Below are positions 48,361-56,254 of a stretch of DNA of 64,000 nucleotides, one piece after another. Below the pieces are notes generated by a model, which saw only the letters and a program-made list of their open reading frames with translations, ran no database searches and was not told the DNA's origin. Source of the stretch: Uliginosibacterium sp. 31-16 (GTDB taxonomy: Bacteria; Pseudomonadota; Gammaproteobacteria; Burkholderiales; Rhodocyclaceae); contig NZ_JAVALZ010000002.1 of the NCBI RefSeq assembly GCF_030730865.1, forward strand, positions 372,001 to 436,000. Direction: 5' to 3'. Position 1 is the stretch's first letter. Each line of letters starts with the position of its first letter. A program made the translations under genes and the position numbers.

Positions 48361-49416
48361 ATGCTGATTGAAGATCTCCGCCAGCGTCTGGCCGGTCACG
48401 GCGCCAAGCCCGCCCACATCCAGCGCGTGCTGCGTGCCTGGGTGCTGGCGCAGCCGCTGGAAAGCGGCCGGCGTCTTGCAGAAAACGTGCTGCCGCTGGC
48501 CGTGCGCAATGATCTGCCGGCGCTGAGTGCAGACCTGCAAACACTGGCCAGCCTGAGTGCGGCGCATCAGGGCGAAGACGGCTCGGAGCGCCTGCTCGTG
48601 CGCCTGGCCGATGGTCAGACCGTGGAGAGCGTGCTGCTGCCGCGCGACGGCCTGTGCGTATCAACCCAGGTCGGTTGCGCGGTCGGCTGCGTGTTCTGCA
48701 TGACCGGGCGCGACGGCCTCCTGCGCCAGCTCGGTAGCGCCGAAATCGTCGCCCAGGTGGTGCTCGGGCGCGCCCGCCGGCTGGTGAAAAAAGTCGTGTT
48801 CATGGGCATGGGCGAGCCGGCTCACAACATGGACAACGTGCTGGAAGCGATCCAGTTGCTGGGCACGGTCGGCAACATCGGTCACAAGAATCTGGTCTTC
48901 TCCAGCGTCGGTGATCACCGGGTCTTCGAGCGCCTGCCGCAAGGTCCGGTCAAACCGGCGCTGGCACTCTCGCTGCACACCACCGATGCGGACCTACGTG
49001 CCCGCCTGCTGCCCAGGGCGCCGCGCATGTCGCCGGACGAACTGGTGGAGCTCGGCGAACACTATGCCCGCGATACCGGCTATCCCATCCAGTATCAATG
49101 GACCCTGCTCGCCGGCATCAACGACAGCGAAGCCGAACTCGATGGCATCGTGCGCCTGCTCAAGGGCAAGTACGCGATCATGAACATGATTCCGTACAAC
49201 ACCAACGAAGGGCTGGACTTCCAGCGCCCCTCTTGGGAACACGCCACCCGCATTGCCCGCACGCTGCATCAGCGCGGCGTGCTCACCAAGCTGCGCAACT
49301 CTGCCGGGCAGGATATCGACGGCGGTTGCGGTCAGCTGCGTGCCCGGGCGCTGGCCGGTGAAGCCGAGGCACGTCCGGCGAATACCGCGGTGCTCAGACG
49401 GATTCTCAAGGGCTGA
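48361..49416 (+). CDS. RlmN/Cfr-like radical-SAM RNA methyltransferase
   Basis: A 351-residue radical-SAM enzyme. The cluster motif is CAVGCVFCMTG (CxxxCxxC), with LCVSTQVG before it, FMGMGEPAHNMDNV for SAM binding, and the C-terminal LRNSAGQDIDGGCGQLR carrying the methyl-accepting cysteine. Canonical RlmN methylates C2 of A2503 in 23S rRNA and A37 of some tRNAs. The N-terminal ~80 residues differ from housekeeping RlmN, and the gene is not in the ndk-rlmN-ispG setting, so it is probably a second, paralogous enzyme. The target is unknown. Confidence 0.85.
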   Translation: MLIEDLRQRLAGHGAKPAHIQRVLRAWVLAQPLESGRRLAENVLPLAVRNDLPALSADLQTLASLSAAHQGEDGSERLLVRLADGQTVESVLLPRDGLCVSTQVGCAVGCVFCMTGRDGLLRQLGSAEIVAQVVLGRARRLVKKVVFMGMGEPAHNMDNVLEAIQLLGTVGNIGHKNLVFSSVGDHRVFERLPQGPVKPALALSLHTTDADLRARLLPRAPRMSPDELVELGEHYARDTGYPIQYQWTLLAGINDSEAELDGIVRLLKGKYAIMNMIPYNTNEGLDFQRPSWEHATRIARTLHQRGVLTKLRNSAGQDIDGGCGQLRARALAGEAEARPANTAVLRRILKG

Positions 49417-49419
49417 GCA

Positions 49420-51729
49420 TCACTGCCCTGACCGCAACTTGGGAGTTTGCGGGTCGAATGCCTGCCCGTTCACCGACAGGGCGGCATCCGCCGGCTCGGG
49501 ACTCTGGCCTGCACGCACGAGCCGCCGACCAGCAACTACATCCGCCTGCAGACGCAGCGCGCCCTGCGTACGCTGAACCGCCGCATCAAGCACGGCCCCG
49601 TCCAGCGTCGCGACGCCTTTCACGGCACCCAGCTGCCGGCGCAGCCGGGCAAACGCGGCGTCATCGGCAATGCCCTCGGTCGCCACCGCCCACATGGCCA
49701 GCGAGGCGCGCTGATCGCTGTGCGTGGCTGCATGGGTGGCAGTCAGGCGCAGGGCGCCCTGCGCCAGACCGTCGTTGTACAGGCTGAATCCGGTTGGCGC
49801 GCCCTGCACATCCCATGCCCCCAGCAGGCGCAATGCGGCCACCGCGTCCCCCCGGCGCACGTAAAGCGTGGCGCCGGCCGGAACGTCAATTTTCTGCGCA
49901 ACGTAGGGACGAAAATCGAAGCCTCCCAGCAAGCGGGGCCCGGTTTCCGTGAGTTCTTCAAAGCGCAGATCCGCCACCCGTAATTCGGTGCGAAGCGTGC
50001 TGGTGGAATACAGCCAGGCCTTGCACCACACCGCGCCAGCGGGGGCTGTGAAACTGGACTCTCGCTCGGCAAACCCGCCCTGCCCGCCGGCTACCTTGCT
50101 GGCATGTTCGCTGCCGATCAGGCGGCGGGAGGCATCCAGATAATTCAGGTACAGAAAAACCTCGCCGCCCTGCAGGCTGGCCGCCAGCCGGTAGGTACTG
50201 CCGGCCTGCACCGGGAAGATGCGCGACACGCCAACGCCGAGCTTGTCATCACGATCCGTCAGCACCAGCTCGTCGCGGCCATTGCGCGCCGTGATGTCGA
50301 TGAAAGTGCTCTGGCCATTGGGTGCGAAATCCGCACTCCAGCGGCTGTGCGCGGTGAACAGCTCAAGCTTCGTTTCATCCAGCCAGTATTCGGCGTCGGC
50401 CGGCAGGGTCACAACAGATTCCAGCGCCGTGTATTCAGGCTTGTCTTCACGCACCGAGGCCAGAAACAGCACTTCATTGTCGCGCTGGACGCTGGCAAGG
50501 AAAGGCCGCAGATGCAGTGCCTTCATGTGCCCGGAGCCGGCCTCCAGGGTCTTGTTCTGACCGTAATGGTCGCGCCGGCCATCCATGAAGAAATTGATGA
50601 TCGGCACATCCTGCCCGGCGCCAAGATTGATCACCAGCGGCGAATTGTCATGCCCGGCGTAGTAGCCGGACTCTGCTGACGCAATGCTGAAATTGCGACC
50701 CATGTAATGCGTATGGCGTTTCTCGGGCGCTTCGCCCCAGCGCGCCGAGACCCATCTGGGAAACGGCCCCTGAAGCCATTCTCCAGCCTGCACTGGCGGA
50801 GACGCCCATGCGACGGCCTCGTAGGGACTCCTGTCTGCAGAGCCTTGCTGCATGCGGCTCTCCGGGACACCTGTCCAGCCGGCCCGCGCCACCCAGTGAT
50901 TGACGCCACCAACATTGAATAGGCGGTTGTAATCCCGGCTGTGCGTGCCGCCCAGACGCTCGGCCGGGGCATACCAGTTGAGTGCGATGTCGTGCCAGAA
51001 GATGTCCAGCGCTTCGCCTGCCATCTGACGCGCAGAGGGATCGCGACTCAGATTGCGGATCAGGGCCAGGCTTTCCAGATCCACGTCGTAGTAGCTCGGG
51101 CTGAGATATTCGTTGATCCCCGTGCGCCGTGTGTAGCTCAGCCAGTCGGCCAGCATCCGGCAGCCGGAAGCGGCCAGGGCCTCATCCTGCAGGCTCTCAC
51201 CCAGCGCAATCAGGTTCCAGGTTTTCATCAGCCAGATGTTGGTATAGCTGATCGCCACAGCATGCCGGCTGACGCCGGTTTTCGCCCGGGTCAGCAAGGT
51301 CAGCAGCGGCTCGCGCTGCGCCGGCGTCAGCCGATCGGCATACAGCAGCCAGATCAGCACTGCCTTGCGGGTCACGAATTCGATACCGTTGCGATCCACC
51401 AGCTTGGTGTCGCCCTGATACCAGTGGATATTGCTGAAGGTCTTGCTGGCCGGGTCGCCATCCAGCAGCGGCGGCAAGGCCGCCAGCATCTGCACGATGC
51501 GTGTAGCGTCGTAATCCGCCGCCACCGCATCCAGTGCCAGAGCAGCCGCATCGATGGAACTCATGCGCTCACGCAACTTCCCAGCGACGAACAAGCGCTG
51601 ATAGCGCGCATCGACCGCAGTGCGCAAACGCACCAGATCGTCCTCCGCCGGCTGCCAGCGCGGCACGCTTTCTTGCGCCAGAGCGCAAACCGAACACAGC
51701 AACAGGCCCAGTACACATAACAGACGCAT
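49420..51729 (-). CDS. Large secreted protein, possible polysaccharide lyase
   Basis: A 769-residue exported protein with a signal peptide (about 1-18, LLLCSVCALA). Residues about 25-320 are helical with Trp/Tyr-rich repeats (LADWLSYTRRTG, YYDVDLESLALIRNLS, HWVARAGWTG), suggesting an alpha/alpha toroid. A beta-rich part follows (about 340-520, RNFSIASAESGYYAGHDNSP, INFFMDGRRDHYGQNKT), as in heparinase- or alginate-lyase-type enzymes, then a carbohydrate-binding-like segment. The family was not recognised, so the activity is inference. A copy of the window's dispersed repeat (50839-50866) lies in frame at about residues 288-297, between the helical and beta parts. It stops 3 bp from the convergent RlmN-like gene. 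Confidence 0.55.
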   Translation of the reverse strand: MRLLCVLGLLLCSVCALAQESVPRWQPAEDDLVRLRTAVDARYQRLFVAGKLRERMSSIDAAALALDAVAADYDATRIVQMLAALPPLLDGDPASKTFSNIHWYQGDTKLVDRNGIEFVTRKAVLIWLLYADRLTPAQREPLLTLLTRAKTGVSRHAVAISYTNIWLMKTWNLIALGESLQDEALAASGCRMLADWLSYTRRTGINEYLSPSYYDVDLESLALIRNLSRDPSARQMAGEALDIFWHDIALNWYAPAERLGGTHSRDYNRLFNVGGVNHWVARAGWTGVPESRMQQGSADRSPYEAVAWASPPVQAGEWLQGPFPRWVSARWGEAPEKRHTHYMGRNFSIASAESGYYAGHDNSPLVINLGAGQDVPIINFFMDGRRDHYGQNKTLEAGSGHMKALHLRPFLASVQRDNEVLFLASVREDKPEYTALESVVTLPADAEYWLDETKLELFTAHSRWSADFAPNGQSTFIDITARNGRDELVLTDRDDKLGVGVSRIFPVQAGSTYRLAASLQGGEVFLYLNYLDASRRLIGSEHASKVAGGQGGFAERESSFTAPAGAVWCKAWLYSTSTLRTELRVADLRFEELTETGPRLLGGFDFRPYVAQKIDVPAGATLYVRRGDAVAALRLLGAWDVQGAPTGFSLYNDGLAQGALRLTATHAATHSDQRASLAMWAVATEGIADDAAFARLRRQLGAVKGVATLDGAVLDAAVQRTQGALRLQADVVAGRRLVRAGQSPEPADAALSVNGQAFDPQTPKLRSGQ
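50839..50866 (+). repeat. Dispersed 28-bp repeat, copy D, inside a coding sequence
   Basis: AGAGCCTTGCTGCATGCGGC and the next 8 bases match copy A (785-812) at 25 of 28 positions. It falls within the secreted-protein gene on the other strand and keeps its frame open. Confidence 0.65.
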
Positions 51730-52414
51730 GACACACTCCGGAGTCGTAATTTGGCCCACATGTACGGCACGTAAACAGTGTGCACTGTGTCACGCAGGCG
51801 GCATTCAATTGCAATCCGCGTGCAATTTTTGCGCAACACGGAATTCTGCTTTCAGCTCAATCACTTGAGCAGGTTTGCGGAGTTTCATCCACAGGCTTCT
51901 CCCCATTTTCTGTGGACAGCGCGCAAGGCTTCGCGCCAGCACCGAAAATTTTCTGCGTAAAACCGCTTTGTTTCCTTGACAGTTTTGCCCTGAAATGCCG
52001 AACGCCAGACAATCGCACGCCATCAGCATTTTGCTTCATTTCTGCGCAGCGATGGCTTTCGTCAACGCATCAGCCACTTAGCCCACTTTCCCCAAACTCA
52101 TCCACAGGCTTCTCCACGCATTCTGTGAATTGCGCTCACGACATCCCTCTGCAAGACCAAATAAACCTTGTTCTCCGTCTTGACAGAGAGCCCCGTGCAT
52201 GCCGCGAAGACCCGCGCCCATGGCCGATCTCCACGATGCTCACTTTTTGAACGGCAGCATCTTTTGCCCTGCGCTCAGGCACTTAGGCCGCTTATCCGGC
52301 ACTCATCCACAGACTTCTCCACGTTTTGTGTGGATAGGCTTCTTCCCACAGACTTGGCGAAGCGCTTGTCCACAGGTAGGCTCGCCAACAATCCAGTTTC
52401 CAGTGTTCCACGCC
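51730..52414. other. 685-bp gene-free region with three diverged tandem repeats
   Basis: No supported gene lies here; the short open frames in it translate the repeats. The region is bounded by the divergent starts of the secreted protein and the aminopropyltransferase-like gene. It carries three ~205-213-bp units and five 9-mers that differ from the DnaA box TTATCCACA at one base (51885-51893, 52098-52106, 52303-52311, 52329-52337 on minus, 52366-52374). Confidence 0.5.
51861..52376. repeat. Three diverged ~210-bp direct repeats with DnaA-box-like sites
   Basis: Each unit has a CACTTag-CC-cTTTCC-like lead-in and then TCATCCACAGGCTTCTCC (51885, 52098, 52303; the third has one change), followed by an inverted TGTGGA-type arm about 25 bp later in units 1 and 3. 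Units 1 and 2 also share CTTGACAG at about +85. Spacing is 213 and 205 bp, so this looks like old tandem duplication of a unit carrying paired DnaA-box-like sites. Confidence 0.55.
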
Positions 52415-53188
52415 ATGCACCACAGCTCCATCGACATCAGTGAAGAAGACGGCATCCGCTACCTGCATTTCGGATCGGAATGGGTGCAAGGTGCGATGCG
52501 CATCCGTCGCCCGGTTGACCTGCAACTCGAGTACACCCGCGAGATGATGACCGGGCTTCTCCTGCGTGACGGCTTCACCGATACGGCAAAGTGGCCCAAG
52601 CGCATCCTGCTGGTCGGCCTGGGGGCCGGTTCGCTGACCAAGTTCTGCTACTGGAAGCTGCCGCAGGCGCGCGTCACCACGGTGGAAATCGACGAATCAG
52701 TGTGGGCAGCAGCCAGCTTCCACTTCAAGCTGCCAGCCGAAGATCAGCGCCTGTCCATCGTGATTGACGATGGCGTGGACTACATGACCCGCCCCGGCCC
52801 CAAATTCGACTACATCCTCATCGACGGCTACGACGAAGACGCCAAGGTCGGGCTTCTCGACAGCCTGCCTTTCTATCAGGCCTGCTGGGCGCGACTGAAT
52901 GAAAATGGAATGCTCGCCACCAATCTCTTCGGTCGTTCACGCAGCTACGCCGCACCGCTCAAGCGCCTGTCCGAAGCCTTCGGGGGACGCACTTTCGCGC
53001 TGCCCCAATGTGCGAGCGGCAATGTCGTGGCGCTGGCCACGCGAGGCGAGGAAATCAGCCTGACGCTCGCCGGATTGCGCGAGCGCGCCGTGCAACTCAA
53101 GGCCAGCACCGGACTTGATCTGCGCCCGACCGTGAAGAGGATCGAACAGGCCGGAACATCCGGCCCGGCGGACCGGCTGCAATTCTGA
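52415..53188 (+). CDS. Spermidine synthase-like (aminopropyltransferase-fold) protein
   Basis: A 257-residue SAM-dependent-methyltransferase-fold protein of the spermidine synthase family. ATG 52415 (MHHSSIDISEEDGIRYLHFG) is preferred because the open frame upstream runs through repeat DNA. The nucleotide-binding loop is LLVGLGAGSLTKFCY, followed by VTTVEIDESVW and the catalytic-region DYILIDGYDEDAKVG. The short N-terminal strand domain is typical of stand-alone homologues of unknown substrate. No speD gene is adjacent, so true polyamine synthesis is not shown. Confidence 0.8.
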   Translation: MHHSSIDISEEDGIRYLHFGSEWVQGAMRIRRPVDLQLEYTREMMTGLLLRDGFTDTAKWPKRILLVGLGAGSLTKFCYWKLPQARVTTVEIDESVWAAASFHFKLPAEDQRLSIVIDDGVDYMTRPGPKFDYILIDGYDEDAKVGLLDSLPFYQACWARLNENGMLATNLFGRSRSYAAPLKRLSEAFGGRTFALPQCASGNVVALATRGEEISLTLAGLRERAVQLKASTGLDLRPTVKRIEQAGTSGPADRLQF

Positions 53189-53476
53189 GAAACCCTTTTT
53201 CCCAGACGGGTCGCAGGGTGAATGCGCAACCGGAAAACAAGTTGTGAACGAGACTGGAGAACCGGAGTGTTGCAGTACCACAACAGCTGGTTCGGGTTCC
53301 GGAACTCTCGACATTCCCCAGGCTATTCGTCCGCAGCGCTTGAATCAGGCACACACCGCAAACCTGACCGGGGATGTGCAGACGAAACCATTGTTACCGC
53401 AAACAGAGTTCTATCTAAGCCATGGCAATTGGTGGCACACTCTCGAAAAATTTTCCGAGATGCCTGTCGCCAGCCC

Positions 53477-54289
53477 ATGAAAGTCGACACCTACACGCGC
53501 AAACTCACTCGCCTGCGGCGGGTGGCTAGCCATGTCGACGCACATCTGGGCCAGCCCATAAGCCTCGATGAACTGGCAGACATTGCCCACCTCTCGCGTT
53601 TCCACTTCGAGCGGGTGTTCAACGAGTATTCCGGCGAGACACCGGTCGCCCGCGTGCGCCGGCTGCGACTGGAACTGGCGCGCCGGCGCATTGCCGCCGG
53701 GGAAGTTGCTTCGATCCTCGATCTGGCGCTTGAAAGTGGTTACAGCTCGGCGGAAGCCTTCTCGCGCGCCTTCCGCACGGCGCATGGCGTTTCGCCATCC
53801 GGTGTGCATGTGCAGGCAAGCGAATCCAGACCGATGCGCATCGAGTTGCTGCAGGGTCAGGCAATCCAGTACATCCCCTTCCGTGGCGAGCTCGGCAACG
53901 GCATCACCCCGTTTGACGAATTGCGCGCCCATGCCTTGCTGGCCGGCATCCCGCGCGAACGGCGCAAGGGCTGGTGTGTGCAACTGGCGGGCGACATGAG
54001 TGATGCAGACAGCGAAGTCGAATTGCAGGCGGCCCTGCAGTCTGACAGGCTTGGTCAGTGCATTCCCGGTCTGCAGCAAGGCGCCCTGCCCGACGGACAT
54101 TACGCCGTGTTGCGAGTGGCCGGCGGCTTTTCAATACCGGAGCAGGACACGCTCGCCCAACGCATCGCTGCGGAAACCGGCTGGCAGATGCGGCGCGACG
54201 CGCCGCTGCTGCGCTGCTTCCACAATTCCAGCTATCTGCCGGCGAGCTTCGAACGGCAATTTGATCTGTACGTTCCTGTCACCCGCTGA
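53477..54289 (+). CDS. AraC-family regulator with GyrI-like C-terminal domain
   Basis: A 270-residue regulator. The tandem HTH is N-terminal (about 8-112: ISLDELADIAHLSRFHFERV ... SILDLALESGYSSAEAFSRA). The C-terminal ~150 residues are a GyrI-like/SoxR-effector fold (SRPMRIELLQGQAIQYIPFR ... LRCFHNSSYLPASFERQFDL). This is the Rob/SbmC-type arrangement, which responds to small or drug-like ligands. The target genes are not evident; neighbours are the aminopropyltransferase-like gene and the CE12 lipoprotein gene. The start at ATG 53477 was chosen because upstream codons are not domain-like. Confidence 0.88.
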   Translation: MKVDTYTRKLTRLRRVASHVDAHLGQPISLDELADIAHLSRFHFERVFNEYSGETPVARVRRLRLELARRRIAAGEVASILDLALESGYSSAEAFSRAFRTAHGVSPSGVHVQASESRPMRIELLQGQAIQYIPFRGELGNGITPFDELRAHALLAGIPRERRKGWCVQLAGDMSDADSEVELQAALQSDRLGQCIPGLQQGALPDGHYAVLRVAGGFSIPEQDTLAQRIAAETGWQMRRDAPLLRCFHNSSYLPASFERQFDLYVPVTR

Positions 54290-54452
54290 ATGTACGCCAC
54301 CTGGGAATGAGCACCCGATTCCGCAATTCCGATCAAGACCCACGCTCACCTGACCGGGCAAAATCACCCGTTGGCCGTGTGCTGCACGCAGGTTCCGGCG
54401 CGCAATCACGACTCGCTTTTACCCACTCCCACCGCATCAATCAGGAGACAGC

Positions 54453-55967
54453 ATGAAAACCTTTGCCTTGCGCTTGTCCGTTCTTGCCGTAATTGGTGTC
54501 ACCGTTGCCGGCTGTGCCAGCAATGCGCCGAAGAGCTCCGCCCCCGCTGCTGCACCGGTCGCTGCGGCTTCCGCCGTCAAACCGCTGACAGGAGTCACGC
54601 TGAGTGGCATCGTTGCGGCCAACCTCAAGGCCAACGTGACGGTGTATGACGCCCAGGGCAACCGCAAGTCCGTCGCCACCGATGACAAAGGCGCCTACAC
54701 ACTCTCCGCCGATGGTCTGGTCGCCCCGTTGATGCTGGTCGCCGAAGCCGGGCGCATCCAGTTCGTCAGCCTCGTGGCCGCCCCCGCCGGCAAGGTCACC
54801 GCTCACATCAATGCCCTGACCGATTTCGTCGCCTCCGGCGTTGCCAAGGACGCCAAGTTCCAGGGCCCGGTCGGCATGGTCCAGTCCGGCAAGGCTCCAG
54901 CGGTCAGCGCCGACGCGCTCAAGGCCAAGGCAGCCGGCCTGCAACCCTTGCTGGGCAGCGCCCTGAAGGATGCCGGTATCGACGCCGCCAGCTTTGATCC
55001 AGCCAGCGGCAATGCCGGCGAGCTGGTCAAGTACATCCGCCACAATCGCGGCTACCTGTCTTCACAAGGCGTGCTCGGCACCACCAGCCTGTTCGACAGC
55101 AATTACCACGAAATCACCCAGCTTTCGCCGCTCTCGCTGGCCCACGCCCGCACTGAAGCTGCTGCAATCGCAGCGCCGGGGGTCACTCGTGTGTTCGTTG
55201 CCGGCGACTCCACCGCCAGCAACTATGACGTAGACGTTCTTCCGCGCATGGGCTGGGGCCAGATCTTTGACCGCCAGTTCAAGGATGCCAAGCAGGTACA
55301 GGTGGTTAACGTCGCCCAGTCTGGCCGCTCCTCGCGCAGCTTCATCACCGAGGGCTGGTTTGACATGATCCAGGCCGACATCCGCAAGGGTGATTACCTG
55401 CTGGTCCAGTTCGGCCACAACGACGAAAAGTGCGGCGAAGAGCCTGCCCGCCCGGCTCCGGCCCGCGACGTGATCGACATCGCCAATCTGTGCACCTATC
55501 CGGGTGCCGCAGCCGGCGTACCGGCAGACATGTCCTTCCAGAAGACCCTGGAAAAGTACATCGCGATTGCCAAGAGCGTCGGTGCCACACCGGTACTGGT
55601 CACTCCGCTGACCCGCCGCTCCTTCAAGGACGGCAAGATCGGCGCGACCACCCATACCTGGGGCAAGGGCAAGGTGCCGGGCGACTACTCGCAGACCATC
55701 CGCGACACAGCCAAGGCCAACAACGTGGCACTCGTCGATCTGGACGTGAAGAGCATGGAGTTCTTCAACAAGATGGGTGAACAGGCCTCGCTGGATTACT
55801 ACCTCGCGGTGGATCCGGCCAAGTACCCGTACTACGCCACCAACACCGGCAGCCGCACCAAGCCGGACAACACCCACCTGCAGGAAAAAGGCGCCGAAGC
55901 CATTGGCGGGCTGGTCGCAGCCGGCATCAGGGAAGCCAAGCTGCCCCTGGCTGCGCAGCTGAAGTAA
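54453..55967 (+). CDS. CE12-type GDSL esterase lipoprotein (rhamnogalacturonan acetylesterase-like)
   Basis: A 504-residue lipoprotein: AGGAGA precedes ATG, and the lipobox VAGC puts the lipidated cysteine at residue 21. After a Ser/Ala/Pro linker, residues about 45-200 look like a carboxypeptidase-regulatory-type beta domain (VTVYDAQGNRKSVATDDKGA). The SGNH hydrolase domain (about 245-504) has GDSTAS (Ser253), Gly in AQSGRSSRSF, GHNDEK (Asn323) and DNTHLQEKGA (Asp472, His475), the pattern of CE12 rhamnogalacturonan/pectin acetylesterases. It would deacetylate pectin at the cell surface, feeding the uronate genes at 11-14.5 kb. A terminator follows. Confidence 0.88.
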   Translation: MKTFALRLSVLAVIGVTVAGCASNAPKSSAPAAAPVAAASAVKPLTGVTLSGIVAANLKANVTVYDAQGNRKSVATDDKGAYTLSADGLVAPLMLVAEAGRIQFVSLVAAPAGKVTAHINALTDFVASGVAKDAKFQGPVGMVQSGKAPAVSADALKAKAAGLQPLLGSALKDAGIDAASFDPASGNAGELVKYIRHNRGYLSSQGVLGTTSLFDSNYHEITQLSPLSLAHARTEAAAIAAPGVTRVFVAGDSTASNYDVDVLPRMGWGQIFDRQFKDAKQVQVVNVAQSGRSSRSFITEGWFDMIQADIRKGDYLLVQFGHNDEKCGEEPARPAPARDVIDIANLCTYPGAAAGVPADMSFQKTLEKYIAIAKSVGATPVLVTPLTRRSFKDGKIGATTHTWGKGKVPGDYSQTIRDTAKANNVALVDLDVKSMEFFNKMGEQASLDYYLAVDPAKYPYYATNTGSRTKPDNTHLQEKGAEAIGGLVAAGIREAKLPLAAQLK

Positions 55968-55983
55968 GCACTCCTGGCACGGC

Positions 55984-56017
55984 AAAAAGCCCGGTCACGC
56001 AAGTGACCGGGCTTTTT
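55984..56017 (+). terminator. Rho-independent terminator of the CE12 gene
   Basis: AAAAAGCCCGGTCAC, GCAA loop, GTGACCGGGCTTTTT: a 15-bp perfect stem including the A/T arms, 16 bp after the stop. Confidence 0.93.
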
Positions 56018-56254
56018 CATGACCTGCCGGAGAACCGCTTGCATCGGGCTTCTTCAAGCAGACATGCTGCAGAATGTTTATTCATGCGATCTTTCAGGCA
56101 TGCATGCTGAAGACGCCGGCTGCAAGCGGCTCTCAGGAACATCGAGAAACCACTCCCGGAAAATTGAAATCACCGTGTTGTTGCGGCACGCCACACAGCA
56201 TGCCCGCTCTCGGCGACAATACGCCTTCGCATAAAGCCAGCCCCTCACAGCCCG
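56018..56254. other. Gap before mutS with degenerate dispersed repeats
   Basis: Holds GGGCTTCTTCAAGCAGACAT, GCATGCATGCTGAAGACGCC and GCAAGCGGCTCTCAGG, all relatives of the window's dispersed repeat. The mutS promoter must lie in its last ~100 bp; no clear signal was picked. Confidence 0.4.

Noticed and set aside
51780-52250. Open frame of 156 codons in the repeat region
   Set aside because: It simply translates the tandem repeats (SSTGFS recurring) and has no ribosome site or family match.
51861-52376. Chromosomal oriC
   Set aside because: DnaA-box-like sites are clustered, but there is no dnaA, dnaN, gidA or parAB context and no obvious AT-rich unwinding element, so I report only an unusual repeat.
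53257-53307. Imperfect hairpin (GAG-CCGGA ... TCCGG-CTC with inner GTTG/CAAC) between the aminopropyltransferase-like and AraC genes
   Set aside because: Interrupted by mismatches and no T-run; could be chance, and no RNA family was recognised.
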